From contig NZ_LT717697.1 of the NCBI RefSeq assembly GCF_900157385.1, forward strand, positions 1-64,000: a stretch of 64,000 nucleotides of DNA, read 5' to 3'. Origin of the DNA: Mycobacterium terramassiliense. Lineage in GTDB: Bacteria; Actinomycetota; Actinomycetes; Mycobacteriales; Mycobacteriaceae. The first letter of the stretch is position 1. Every line of letters begins with the position of its first letter. The notes under the pieces were generated by a model. That model worked only from the letters and a program-made list of their open reading frames with translations. It was not told where the DNA came from and did no database searches. Positions 1 to 10,246 of this stretch are shown here, in pieces. A program made the position numbers and the translations under genes.

Positions 1-1140
1 TCCTCAGTCCGTCTGGTCGAGGCCTACTGCGAATTTCTTACCACCGTTCGGCCCGATATCGTTCATTTTCATCATTTCCTGACTTATGGCATTGATTTTC
101 TCAGCTTGACTAGGCGAGTTCTGCCCAATGCGCGCCTTGTCTACACGTTTCATGAATTTCTCAGCATCTGCGACGCGAACGGATACATGGTGCGACTGAG
201 CGATCAATCGCTGTGCTCGCAAGCGAGCTCCGTTCGTTGTCATCAGTGCTTCCCCCACCTGCCGCCCGAACACTTTTCGTTGCGGAAGATGTGGTTCATG
301 CGCCACCTGCAGGATGTGGACGTTTTTACCTGTCCCAGCAGTTTCATGGTCGACCGCTATGTCGCGTGGGGACTCGATGCGAGAAAGATCCGTCACGTAA
401 CGAACGGTCTGGCTGACTGCACCGGCGGTTCAACGCTTCCCGCTTTTGACGGTCCAAAGAACCGCTTCGGCTTCTTTGGGCAGATGGTCGACATCAAGGG
501 TATTCAAATAATCCTCCGGGCGGTGGGAATCCTTCGGGAGCAGGGCTTCACGAATTTCAAGGTTGAGTTGAATGGCGACAACCTCCGCTATGGCACGCCG
601 GCGCTCGCAAAGGAAATCGAAGATTTCTTCGCCGAAGAGAACGAGCGCCCTTTTGCGCAGCGAATCGTGCACAACAATGGTTCCTACTCAGTAGATCAAC
701 TGGCCAGCCGAATGGCACGCGTTGACTGGTGCATTGTGCCTTCCCTCTGGGAAGAGGCCTTTTGCCTCGTGGTGTCGGAGGCGGGGGCGTTCCGCCGCCC
801 GGTCATCTGTTCCGATGTCGGGGCTATGGCCGAGCGCGTCATCGATGACGTCGATGGCATCCACTTTACCCGGGGCGACCCCGACGCCCTGGCCGCAGCC
901 ATACTGAGAGGATCGACGGAAACCGGCCTGTGGGAGCGCCTTTCCAGCGCGATCCCTGAACCGCCGTCTCTTGCGGCAATGGTAGCGGGATTCCTCGACG
1001 TTTATGGCCTTAAACAAAAGCGAAACGGCTCATCAGTCAGGCGATCGGTCAGCCGGGAAAAGGTCGCAAAAAGAACTGATGCACCAACGAAAGCGCAGAG
1101 ACCGTCCCGCCGACCGGCGCGGCTATCGAATTCGCGATAA
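1..1140 (+). CDS. GT4-like glycosyltransferase, 5' end cut by window
   Basis: The reading frame is already open at base 1 and contains coding-like residues (VRPDIVHFHHFLTYG) before any start codon, so the true start lies outside the window. About 379 residues are visible. The N-terminal half has the GT-B acceptor-domain look, with VHFHH and YTFHEF, followed by a cysteine cluster (SLCSQ, RCHQCF) of the kind seen in GT4 polysaccharide glycosyltransferases. The C-terminal half has the donor-site pattern: FGFFGQMVDIKG near the start of the second Rossmann domain and PSLWEEAFCLVVSEAGA, which contains the E-x7-E element. It probably transfers a nucleotide-activated sugar to a surface glycan or glycolipid at the cytoplasmic face of the membrane. 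The last 45 or so residues form a basic, low-complexity tail. Base composition is less GC-rich than downstream core genes. The substrate cannot be told. Confidence 0.85.
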   Translation, partial: SSVRLVEAYCEFLTTVRPDIVHFHHFLTYGIDFLSLTRRVLPNARLVYTFHEFLSICDANGYMVRLSDQSLCSQASSVRCHQCFPHLPPEHFSLRKMWFMRHLQDVDVFTCPSSFMVDRYVAWGLDARKIRHVTNGLADCTGGSTLPAFDGPKNRFGFFGQMVDIKGIQIILRAVGILREQGFTNFKVELNGDNLRYGTPALAKEIEDFFAEENERPFAQRIVHNNGSYSVDQLASRMARVDWCIVPSLWEEAFCLVVSEAGAFRRPVICSDVGAMAERVIDDVDGIHFTRGDPDALAAAILRGSTETGLWERLSSAIPEPPSLAAMVAGFLDVYGLKQKRNGSSVRRSVSREKVAKRTDAPTKAQRPSRRPARLSNSR

Positions 1141-1548
1141 CGATCTTTTGGTTTGTCGTGAAAGAAATCGCGCACTCGGGTCGGCATCGGGATCCGCTCC
1201 CAGGGCGGCATCGACGTATTCCGACCAATTCTGGCGTCTTCCCTGGCTGACCGGAAAATGACCAGGTGAGTGGGTGGGCGACAGCGACCCAACGGACCAT
1301 CCTCAAATGATGCAACGATCGGATTACGGGGCACTTTTGATGAGCCCACGCGGCTTCTTGACACCAGAATTTCTGACATGGTGTCATGCCAGGAAGCCTT
1401 GGACACTGGACAAGCTGGCGTCGCAGACCGCGCTGCAGCGGCAGGTGACGCGGGCGAGGGTGTTGCCGATGGCGGCCGAGGGGTTGCCGACGAGGGCACT
1501 GCCGTGGATATGGCGGCCGCCCTCGGCGAGGAGGGACGGGATCGCCGC
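1141..1548. other. Gap with no convincing gene
   Basis: About 400 bases lie between the glycosyltransferase stop and the preferred start of the next gene. The frame of the downstream methyltransferase stays open back to a GTG at 1270, but residues encoded from 1270 to 1548 are low-complexity (three GVAD repeats, alanine- and glycine-rich) and look like chance extension. No promoter was recognised with confidence. It may be the degraded remnant of another sequence, since its GC content rises abruptly at about 1400-1550 compared with the flanks. Confidence 0.4.
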
Positions 1549-2724
1549 ATGGAAGTGGAGATATCCGGGGTCACCCTGCGCCCTAGCAATGACCTGATCA
1601 CCGCTGCTAATCTCGAATACCCGCGGAAGGGTCCGGTCGACGGATGCGCGTTCCAGGTCTATGGCTGGGTCGTATGCAAGGCCCCCGTGGCCAGGTTGGA
1701 GTTCGTCCACGAGCAAAGCGTGGTCGCGCGCTGCGAGCTCACTCTTTCGCGGCCCGATGTGGACAAAGTGTATGGCAGTTCCTCACCAGTGGGGTTCTGG
1801 AAGGCGATCGGAACGGTCGGACTCGCACCGGTATTCACCCTCGAGGTGAGGGTCGTCTTCGAGGATGGACGCCGGGACGTAATCGCGGAGATACGCGGCA
1901 CGCAGCAGGTATCCCCGTCCCTAACCCCCTCCATCCGGGTTCAAGAGCCGGCATACCAAGGATCGGGCCGCGGCAGATTGGTCCAGCGATACCTCAATCT
2001 TCTCGAGGCGTCGTTGACCGGCATGCTTGTCGAAGATGCGCCCTGCGACTTCTGGTCGGACGGCAAGTTCGATCCCAACAACCGTCTCTTGGGCAGGGAC
2101 TGGCCCTCACTTTCCTTTTCCATGATCGGGAGTGTTCGCATGCGAAATCTACGCTACGCCTGCGAGACGGTGATACTTGATGGCGTCAAGGGTGACTTTG
2201 TAGAGACCGGCGTTTGGCGAGGCGGCGCCTGCATTCTGATGAGGGGAATTTTGGAGGCATACGGTGATGGCGCGCGACGTGTCTTCGTGGCTGACAGCTT
2301 TGCTGGACTTCCACCGCCAGACCCCGAAAAGTTCCCCGCCGATGCCGGCGATCAGCACCATACCCATAGTCAACTCAAGGTGTCGCGTGCCGATGTTGAG
2401 GATAATTTCCGGCGTTTCGGATTATTGGACGAACGGGTGGTTTTTCTTGAAGGTTGGTTCAAGGATACGTTGCCAGCCGCTCCGATCGATCGGTTAGCTG
2501 TATTGCGGCTTGATGGCGATATGTACGAATCGACGATTGAAGCTTTGGACGCGCTCTATCACAAAGTGCCATATGGCGGCTTCGTGATAGTGGACGATTA
2601 TCAGATACCGGCTTGCGCGAAGGCCGTCCACGATTTTCGTGAACGTTACGCGATCACATCGCCCATACTGCCGATTGACGGATGGGGTACGTACTGGCGT
2701 ATCGATCACGCGCCGATCCGATAA
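1549..2724 (+). CDS. TylF/MycF-family O-methyltransferase with N-terminal beta domain
   Basis: The predicted product is a SAM-dependent O-methyltransferase of 391 residues. The C-terminal part (from about residue 190) has the TylF/MycF pattern: GDFVETGVWRGGACI is motif I, VADSFAGLPPP follows, and LRLDGDMYEST plus GGFVIVDDY supply the metal- and substrate-site aspartates. TylF-type enzymes methylate sugar hydroxyls, which fits a neighbouring glycosyltransferase. The N-terminal part (GWVVCKAPVARLEFV, RPDVDKVYGS) resembles a small beta-sandwich found ahead of some polysaccharide enzymes. I chose the ATG at 1549, preceded by GAGGAGGGA about 12 bases upstream; a GTG at 1270 would add 93 low-complexity residues. 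The likely role is O-methylation of a surface sugar. Confidence 0.8.
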   Translation: MEVEISGVTLRPSNDLITAANLEYPRKGPVDGCAFQVYGWVVCKAPVARLEFVHEQSVVARCELTLSRPDVDKVYGSSSPVGFWKAIGTVGLAPVFTLEVRVVFEDGRRDVIAEIRGTQQVSPSLTPSIRVQEPAYQGSGRGRLVQRYLNLLEASLTGMLVEDAPCDFWSDGKFDPNNRLLGRDWPSLSFSMIGSVRMRNLRYACETVILDGVKGDFVETGVWRGGACILMRGILEAYGDGARRVFVADSFAGLPPPDPEKFPADAGDQHHTHSQLKVSRADVEDNFRRFGLLDERVVFLEGWFKDTLPAAPIDRLAVLRLDGDMYESTIEALDALYHKVPYGGFVIVDDYQIPACAKAVHDFRERYAITSPILPIDGWGTYWRIDHAPIR

Positions 2725-4266
<1,542 letters not shown>

Positions 4267-4530
4267 CTGGGTCGGCTGAGTGTGCCGATCGGCCGCTGCG
4301 CGGGTAGCGGCGAGGCATGAGCACTCGGTGACCGACGCCGCCGGCCCCACCATTGCCGCCGACGGTTGCCCTGACCCGCCCGATGATGTCCAGTAGTCGG
4401 GACGCCGGCTCGACCGGATAGCGAAGCGCGACAACCTAATCCATGCCTTAACGCCCGAGCGGCGATGATCGTTTTCGGCCCGGTGCGTAAATCAGCGTTT
4501 TTCGACTGCGTTCCGCGGCTGCAGTAGCTA
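4267..4530. other. Intergenic region upstream of the mmpS promoter
   Basis: No gene was recognised. The base composition changes from the moderate GC of the preceding segment to the high GC of the core genome in this stretch, so it is a plausible boundary of an acquired segment. No attachment-site repeat or tRNA was seen. Confidence 0.35.
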
Positions 4531-4554
4531 ATACCCTAGGGGGTATGGTATAAC
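4531..4554 (+). promoter_or_regulatory. Candidate promoter with CsoR/RicR-like operator
   Basis: The sequence ATACCCTAGGGGGTAT (4531-4546) is an inverted repeat of TACCC and GGGTA arms around a four-base spacer, flanked by AT and TA. It is followed at once by TATAAC (4549-4554), a good -10 hexamer. CCC/GGG palindromes flanked by AT are the recognition type of CsoR-family copper sensors, and mycobacterial RicR uses TACCC-N5-GGGTA. The site lies directly upstream of mmpS-mmpL. That it binds such a repressor is inference. Confidence 0.45.
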
Positions 4555-4557
4555 TGA

Positions 4558-4710
4558 ATGCGGACTGCTGCCACCAAGGCGTTGTGCCGGATGACTTCGG
4601 GGGCCGATCGGCCCTACCCGGCGTCGCGGCGTGGTGATGACACTGCGCCAGAACGACCAGGCCACGAGTGGACACTAGTGGCCGCCAGAGGAAGGAGACA
4701 CCAGTGTTGA
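4558..4710 (+). CDS. Possible 50-residue leader peptide upstream of mmpS
   Basis: An ATG four bases after the candidate -10 hexamer opens a frame of 50 codons ending at TGA 4708-4710, which overlaps the mmpS start at 4704. The peptide is basic, with two cysteines (residue 10 and the last residue) and two histidines near the end. It has no RBS and would have to be translated leaderless, although the -10 spacing is shorter than usual for that. It may simply be untranslated leader. Confidence 0.2.
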   Translation: MRTAATKALCRMTSGADRPYPASRRGDDTAPERPGHEWTLVAARGRRHQC

Positions 4711-5135
4711 TCTTTCTCAAGCGGGCGTGGGTGCCGCTCGTCGTCGTGGTGGCGGTCGTCCTCGGTGGCATCACCGTCAATCGGCTCCGCGGCGTTTTCG
4801 GCTCCGATGCGATCTTCACCGCCACCGGCAGCAGCGCCGAACCGCTCGAGCCGTCGCATCTCAAGCGGGTGACCTACGAGGTTTACGGCCCCGGCGACAC
4901 GGCGGGAAGCGTGAGCTATTTAGACGTCAAGGCCCAGCCGGAACAGGCGAACTTCACCAGCCTGCCCTGGACCCTCACGATCACGGCGACGGTGCCGGCC
5001 GTGATCGCCAGCGTGGTCGCACAGGGCAACAGCGACAACCTCGGGTGCCGCATCACGGTCAACGGTGAGCTCAAGGACGAACGGTCCACCGCCGGCCGTC
5101 ACGCGCAGACTTCCTGTCTGGTGAAGGCCGCATGA
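4704..5135 (+). CDS. MmpS-family membrane accessory protein
   Basis: The product is 143 residues with the family-typical start VLIFLKRAWVPLVVVVAVVL, a single membrane span, then NRLRGVFG and a periplasmic beta-rich domain with the YEVYGPGDTAG motif common to MmpS proteins. Two cysteines near the C terminus (CRITVNG, TSCLVKAA) are those conserved in the family. The GTG at 4704 was chosen because it gives the standard N terminus and is preceded by GGAAGGAGA at a good distance. Its stop overlaps the mmpL ATG by ATGA, so the two are translationally coupled. MmpS proteins partner MmpL transporters in exporting lipids or siderophores; this one's cargo is unknown. Confidence 0.92.
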   Translation: MLIFLKRAWVPLVVVVAVVLGGITVNRLRGVFGSDAIFTATGSSAEPLEPSHLKRVTYEVYGPGDTAGSVSYLDVKAQPEQANFTSLPWTLTITATVPAVIASVVAQGNSDNLGCRITVNGELKDERSTAGRHAQTSCLVKAA

Positions 5136-8122
5136 ACACCGACAACCCAGACAATCAAGCCCGCCCGAAATTCATGCGGTTCGTCCGCACGTTCGCGTGG
5201 CCCATCATCATCGGCTGGCTCCTACTGACCGTCGCCCTGAATGTGCTTGTGCCGCCGATCGAGTCGGTCGCGCGCAAGCACGCGGTCACCATGTCGCCCC
5301 AAGACGCGCCCGCGATGATCGCGGCCAAGCGCATCGGCGCGACCTTCCACGAGTCGGACTCCGACAGCATCGCGATGATCGTCCTCGAGGGCGATCAGCA
5401 ACTCGGCGACGAGGCGCACCGCTATTACGACGGCCTGGTGCAACAACTGCGGGCCGACCCCAAGCACGTGCAGCACGTGCAGAACGTGTGGGGAGACCCG
5501 CTCACGGCCGCCGGCGTCCAAAGCCGCGACGGCAAAGCCGCGTACGTCCAGCTCAACCTGGCCGGCAACCAGGGCAGCACGCCGGGCAACGAATCGGTCG
5601 ACGTGGTGCGCAAGATCGTCGACAGGTCAGAACCCCCCAAGGGGCTCAGGGCCTACGTCACCGGCCCGGCACCGCTGACGACGGACATGAACGAGGCCGC
5701 CGATAAGAGCATGTTCACGATGATGGGCGTCACCGGCGTGGTCATCATGATCATGTTGTTCATCGCTTATCGGTCGATCAGCACGGTGCTGTTGGTGCTC
5801 GTCATGGTCGGTTTCGAGATGGGCACGGCCAGGGGGCTCGTCGCGCTGCTCGGAAACAACGAGCTGTTGGGATTTTCCACGTTCGTCGTCGCCATGCTGT
5901 CGTCGCTGGCGATCGCGGCGGGAACCGATTACGCGATCTTCCTGATCGGTCGCTACCAGGAGGCTCGCCAGGCCGGCCAGGACCGAGAAGCGGCCTGGTA
6001 CACGATGTTCCGCGGGACCTCGCACATCATCCTGGGGTCGGGGTTGACCATCGCCGGAGCCACCTTCTGCCTGCACCTGGCGCGGCTGTCGTATTTCAAG
6101 GCGCTGGGCATCCCGTCCGCCCTGGGGCTGCTCGTCGTCGTCGCGGGGGCGATGACCGCGGCGCCGGCCATTGTCGCGGTGGCCACCCGGTTTGGTTTGC
6201 TCGACCCGAGGCGGATGATCAAGACGCGTGGGTGGCGGCGCATCGGCACGGCCACGGTGCGCTGGCCCGGTCCGGTGTTCGCGGCCTCGCTGGCCATCGC
6301 GATCGTGGGCATCCTGGTCATGCCCAGCATGAAGATCAGCTTCAACGACCGCTACTACACACCCGCCAACGTGCCATCGAATGTCGGATATGCGGCCGCG
6401 GAGCGCCATTTCAGCGCCGCGACAATGAATCCCGACATCCTGATGATCGAGAGCGATCACGACATGCGCAACAGCGGCGACATGATCATTCTCGACCGGC
6501 TCGCCAAAGACGTCTTCCGATCACCGGGAATCGCGATGGTGCAAAGCATCACCCGGCCGCTGGGCGGCCCTATCGAGCACACATCGATACCGTTCCAGAT
6601 CAGTGCCCAATCGATTCCCATCCAGCAGAACCTTCAGTTCATGAAGGACCGCACCGCGGACATGCTCAAGATGAGCGACGATCTCGGCGCCATGATCGGC
6701 TCGATGGAGCGGATGCAGGGCTTGCTCGGACAGATGAGCGGCGCGACTCATCGCATGGTCGGCGACATGGGCGACATGCAATCCACGCTGAACGAGATGC
6801 GGGACCATCTGGCGGATTTCGACGATTTCGCGAGGCCGTTCCGCAGCTACTTGTATTGGGAACCGCACTGTTTCAACATCCCGGTCTGCTGGGCCTCGAG
6901 GTCGGTGTTCGAGGCGACCGACGGCGTGGACAAGTTCAGCGCGAACATGAGCACGCTGGTCAAGGACATGAACGACGTCGACGCGATCGTGCCCCAGATG
7001 ATGGCGCAGTTCCCGCCGATGATCGCCGTCGCGAAGTCCATGCAGGGCACCTTGCTCACGATGCACAGCAGCTTCTCGGGCCTGGTGACGCAGATGGCCC
7101 AGATGACCGAGACGGCGAGCGCGATGGGTCAGGCGTTCGACGCGTCCAGGAGTGGTGACTATTTCTACCTGCCCCCGGAGGCGTTCCAGAATGCCGACTT
7201 TCAGCGTGGTCTGAAGCTCTTCCTCTCGCCGGACGGCAAGGCCGCGCGCTTCATCATCACCCACGACGCGGACCCGGCGACTCCGGCGGGCATCGCCGCG
7301 GTCAAGCCCGCGCTGGATGCCGCGCATCAAGCGGTGAAGGGAACGACGCTCACCGGCGCCAGGTTCTACCTTGCCGGGACGGCGGCGATCTACCGCGACA
7401 TCCAGGCCGGCTCGCAATACGACCTGCTGATCGTCGGGATCGCCGCCCTGACACTGATTTTCGCCGTCATGGTGATCATCACGCGCGCGCTGGTCGCGTC
7501 CCTGGTGATCGTCGGAACGGTGCTGCTGTCGCTGGGTGCCGCGTTCGGGCTGTCGGTGCTGGTGTGGCAGCACCTCTTCGGCCTGGAGTTGAACTGGATC
7601 GCGCCGGTGTTCGGATTGATCATCCTGCTGGCCGTGGGATCCGACTACAACCTGCTGCTGGTGTCACGGTTCCAGGAGGAGATCGGGGCGGGGCTGCGGA
7701 CCGGCATCATCCGCTCGATGGGGGAGACCGGTGGTGTCGTCACCGCGGCGGGGCTGGTGTTCGCTTTCACCATGATGTCGATGGCCGCCAGCGACCTGCG
7801 CTCGATTGGGCAGGCCGGCACCACGATTGGACTCGGCCTGCTCTTCGACACCCTCGTCGTGCGCTCGTTGATGACCCCGTCGATCGCCGCGCTGCTGGGG
7901 CGCTGGTTCTGGTGGCCGATGCGCGTGCGGCCGCGCCCGGCCAGCTTTATGCTTCGACCGTACGGACCGCGCAGATTGGTGCGCTCCCTGCTGCTGGGCG
8001 AGGAAGTGGCTGGGGGCGCAAGCAGGCCCCAGCGATCGCACGGGAGGGAACCCGCTCCCGACGGGATGGCGTATGCGGGCGCTGTCGGCTCCGGCGTCAC
8101 CCCGGGTAACGCCGGGGGGTGA
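5132..8122 (+). CDS. MmpL-family RND transporter
   Basis: The product is 996 residues, the usual length for MmpL proteins. An N-terminal span (WPIIIGWLLLTVALNVLVP) is followed by a large periplasmic domain, a membrane block with GTDYAIFLIGRYQEAR, a second long periplasmic domain rich in methionine and helical repeats (about residues 500-680), and a final membrane block with GSDYNLLLVSRFQEE. The paired Asp-Tyr residues in those motifs form the proton relay known for the family. It probably exports a lipid or siderophore together with the coupled MmpS. The last 26 bases overlap the 3' end of convergent cobIJ, and the C-terminal tail after about residue 930 is a disordered cytoplasmic extension. 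Which MmpL paralogue this is cannot be fixed by eye. Confidence 0.93.
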   Translation: MNTDNPDNQARPKFMRFVRTFAWPIIIGWLLLTVALNVLVPPIESVARKHAVTMSPQDAPAMIAAKRIGATFHESDSDSIAMIVLEGDQQLGDEAHRYYDGLVQQLRADPKHVQHVQNVWGDPLTAAGVQSRDGKAAYVQLNLAGNQGSTPGNESVDVVRKIVDRSEPPKGLRAYVTGPAPLTTDMNEAADKSMFTMMGVTGVVIMIMLFIAYRSISTVLLVLVMVGFEMGTARGLVALLGNNELLGFSTFVVAMLSSLAIAAGTDYAIFLIGRYQEARQAGQDREAAWYTMFRGTSHIILGSGLTIAGATFCLHLARLSYFKALGIPSALGLLVVVAGAMTAAPAIVAVATRFGLLDPRRMIKTRGWRRIGTATVRWPGPVFAASLAIAIVGILVMPSMKISFNDRYYTPANVPSNVGYAAAERHFSAATMNPDILMIESDHDMRNSGDMIILDRLAKDVFRSPGIAMVQSITRPLGGPIEHTSIPFQISAQSIPIQQNLQFMKDRTADMLKMSDDLGAMIGSMERMQGLLGQMSGATHRMVGDMGDMQSTLNEMRDHLADFDDFARPFRSYLYWEPHCFNIPVCWASRSVFEATDGVDKFSANMSTLVKDMNDVDAIVPQMMAQFPPMIAVAKSMQGTLLTMHSSFSGLVTQMAQMTETASAMGQAFDASRSGDYFYLPPEAFQNADFQRGLKLFLSPDGKAARFIITHDADPATPAGIAAVKPALDAAHQAVKGTTLTGARFYLAGTAAIYRDIQAGSQYDLLIVGIAALTLIFAVMVIITRALVASLVIVGTVLLSLGAAFGLSVLVWQHLFGLELNWIAPVFGLIILLAVGSDYNLLLVSRFQEEIGAGLRTGIIRSMGETGGVVTAAGLVFAFTMMSMAASDLRSIGQAGTTIGLGLLFDTLVVRSLMTPSIAALLGRWFWWPMRVRPRPASFMLRPYGPRRLVRSLLLGEEVAGGASRPQRSHGREPAPDGMAYAGAVGSGVTPGNAGG

Positions 8123-9614
8123 ACACCCGGTCGCCGAGATCGTCGGCGTACCACTGCGTTTGCGACGAGCCGATGATCAGCAGGCAGCGCATGTCGACTT
8201 CGGCGGGGTCGAGATCGGCCAGCCGCACCACGCGGACGTCTTCCTCTGGGCCCGGGACACCCCCGGAAACATTGCGGCCGATCACCACCGGCGTCCCGGG
8301 TTCGCGGTGGGCCATCAGCACGTCGCGCATCGCGCCGACCTGCCAGGTCCGGGCCTTGGAAGCCGGGTTGTAGATGGCCAGCACCAGATCGGCGGCGGCC
8401 GCGGCGGCCAGGCGCTGCGCGATGACGTCCCACGGCTTGAGCCGGTCGGACAGCGAGATCACCGCGTAGTCGTGGCCCAGCGGCGCGCCGACCCGGCTGG
8501 CGACGGCCTGCGCGGCCGTCATCGCCGGAACCACCCGGATCCGCACCGCCGGCCACTGTTTGGCCTCCTCCAGCACCGCGGTCGCCATCGCGAACACCCC
8601 CGGATCGCCCGACGACACCACCGCGACGGCGCAGCCCTCCTCGGCCAGCGCGCACGCCAGCCGCGCACGCGCGGGTTCGTCGGTGTTGTCGCTGGGGTGT
8701 CGCCGCTGCCCCTCGCGGACCGGGACACGATCCAGGTAACCCCGGTAGCCGATCAGGTCGGTGGCGGCGGCCAGCTCCCGCCGGCTCTGCGGCGTCATCC
8801 AGTCGTTGTCGCCGGGCCCCAGGCCGACGACCGCCACGGTGCCGGCCGCCGGGGGGCGCCGCTGGCCGCGACGGCCACCGGGAAGCATCGCCAGCGAAAA
8901 GTACGGCACCCCGGTCTCGTCGACCTGCGCGGCGGGCAGTATCCGCTGCCCGGACGTGCTGGCCCGCTCGACGTAGAACGCGTCGTCCAGCTGCCCCGTT
9001 GCCGAAAGCGCTTCGCGCACAGCCGGATAGGAGCGGCCCAGCTTGAGCACGACCGCGGCGTCGGTGTCGGCGAGCCGGCGGGTCAGCTCGGCCACCGGCA
9101 GGGTGCCCGGCAGCACCGAAAGCACCTCGTCGCCGGCCACCAGCGGCGTGGCAATGGCCGCCGACGCGGCGCTCACGGACGTGACGCCCGGGACGATGAC
9201 CGCGTTGAACCGCTCCGTCAGCCGGGTGTGCAGGTGCATGTAGGAGCTGTAGAACAGCGGGTCTCCCTCGGCCAGCAGCGCGACGTTGCGACCGGCGTCG
9301 AGGTGCGCGGCGATGCGCCGCGTCGCCTCGGCGTAGAAGTCTTCGAGCGCGCCCGCGTAGCCGCCGGGATGGTCGGTCGCCTCGGTGGTCACCGGATAGA
9401 CCAGGTGCTCCTCGATCTGGCCGGGCCGCAGGTACGGTTCGGCGATCCCGCGGGCGATGCTGCGGCCGTGCCGGGCGCTGTGGTAGGCCACCACGTCGGC
9501 CTCGCCGATCAGCCGGGCGGCCTTGACCGTGACCAATTCCGGGTCGCCGGGCCCCAACCCGACGCCCCATAGTGTGCCCCTTGGGGCGCTTCGCGCGGTG
9601 CCTGCTGCGCTCAT
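8097..9614 (-). CDS. cobIJ: CobIJ: precorrin-2 C20- and precorrin-3B C17-methyltransferase fusion
   Basis: The product is 505 residues with two SAM-dependent tetrapyrrole methyltransferase domains. The first (residues about 10-250) starts with [16 protein letters not shown] and contains [14 protein letters not shown]; it is the CobI half, adding the C20 methyl group to precorrin-2. The second (from about 260) starts [12 protein letters not shown], with [13 protein letters not shown] and [12 protein letters not shown]; it is the CobJ half, methylating C17 with ring contraction. The fusion and length match mycobacterial CobIJ. The ATG at 9614 overlaps the stop of cobH by ATGA, and many more GTG starts upstream lie inside cobH. 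It is the last gene of the cobG-cobH-cobIJ operon and its 3' end overlaps mmpL. Confidence 0.95.
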   Translation of the reverse strand: MSAAGTARSAPRGTLWGVGLGPGDPELVTVKAARLIGEADVVAYHSARHGRSIARGIAEPYLRPGQIEEHLVYPVTTEATDHPGGYAGALEDFYAEATRRIAAHLDAGRNVALLAEGDPLFYSSYMHLHTRLTERFNAVIVPGVTSVSAASAAIATPLVAGDEVLSVLPGTLPVAELTRRLADTDAAVVLKLGRSYPAVREALSATGQLDDAFYVERASTSGQRILPAAQVDETGVPYFSLAMLPGGRRGQRRPPAAGTVAVVGLGPGDNDWMTPQSRRELAAATDLIGYRGYLDRVPVREGQRRHPSDNTDEPARARLACALAEEGCAVAVVSSGDPGVFAMATAVLEEAKQWPAVRIRVVPAMTAAQAVASRVGAPLGHDYAVISLSDRLKPWDVIAQRLAAAAAADLVLAIYNPASKARTWQVGAMRDVLMAHREPGTPVVIGRNVSGGVPGPEEDVRVVRLADLDPAEVDMRCLLIIGSSQTQWYADDLGDRVFTPRRYPG

Positions 9615-10237
9615 TCGGCGTCGCTCGCGATCGCGTTGACGGCGGCCGCGGCCATCGCGCTGCCGCCGCGGCGGCCGCGCACCACCAGATAGGACATCCC
9701 CCGCGGGCGGTCGATCAACTCCTGCTTGGACTGCGCCGACCCGACGAACCCCACCGGGCCGCCGAGCACGGCCGCCGGCGGGGCAACGCCCTCGTCGATC
9801 AGCTCCAGCAGCCGGAACAGCGCGGTCGGGGCGTTGCCGAGGGCCAGGACGGCGCCCGGCAGCTGCTCGGCCCACAGCTCCACCCCGGCCGCCGAACGGG
9901 TGGTGTGCCGGCGCGCGGCCAGCTGCACCGCGCGCGGATCGGCCACCAGCGACACGACCTGGTTGCCGGCGGGAAGCCGGGCGGCGGTGATGCCGGCGGC
10001 CACCATCGACGAATCGCACAGCACCGGGGCGCCGCCGCGCAACGCGGCGCCGGCCCGCGCGACGACGTCGTCGGTGTAGGCGACGTGATCGGCGACGTCG
10101 ACCTGACCGCACGTGTGGATCAACCGGACCACCACCCGCGCGACGTCGTCCGGAAACCTCGCCAGGTCGGCTTCGGCGCGGATCGCCGCGAACGACTGCC
10201 GGTAGATCTCGGCCGCGTCGCGGATGTACTCGAGCAC
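9611..10237 (-). CDS. cobH: Precorrin-8X methylmutase
   Basis: The product is 208 residues, the same size as other mycobacterial CobH proteins. It catalyses the migration of the C11 methyl group to C12, giving hydrogenobyrinic acid in the aerobic cobalamin pathway. The conserved segment [12 protein letters not shown] (about residues 36-47) carries the catalytic histidine. Other family marks are [27 protein letters not shown] and [16 protein letters not shown]. It starts nine bases after the cobG stop and overlaps cobIJ by four bases, so the three genes are one transcript. Confidence 0.95.
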   Translation of the reverse strand: MLEYIRDAAEIYRQSFAAIRAEADLARFPDDVARVVVRLIHTCGQVDVADHVAYTDDVVARAGAALRGGAPVLCDSSMVAAGITAARLPAGNQVVSLVADPRAVQLAARRHTTRSAAGVELWAEQLPGAVLALGNAPTALFRLLELIDEGVAPPAAVLGGPVGFVGSAQSKQELIDRPRGMSYLVVRGRRGGSAMAAAAVNAIASDAE

Positions 10238-10246
10238 CCGCTCACC

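Noticed and set aside
4..396. A minus-strand frame at the window start.
   Set aside because: The plus-strand frame through the same bases encodes a clear glycosyltransferase that is open from base 1.
7645..9570. A minus-strand frame of over 600 codons across cobIJ and the end of mmpL.
   Set aside because: It is a frame-shifted shadow of cobIJ; the correct frame gives recognisable methyltransferase domains, this one does not.
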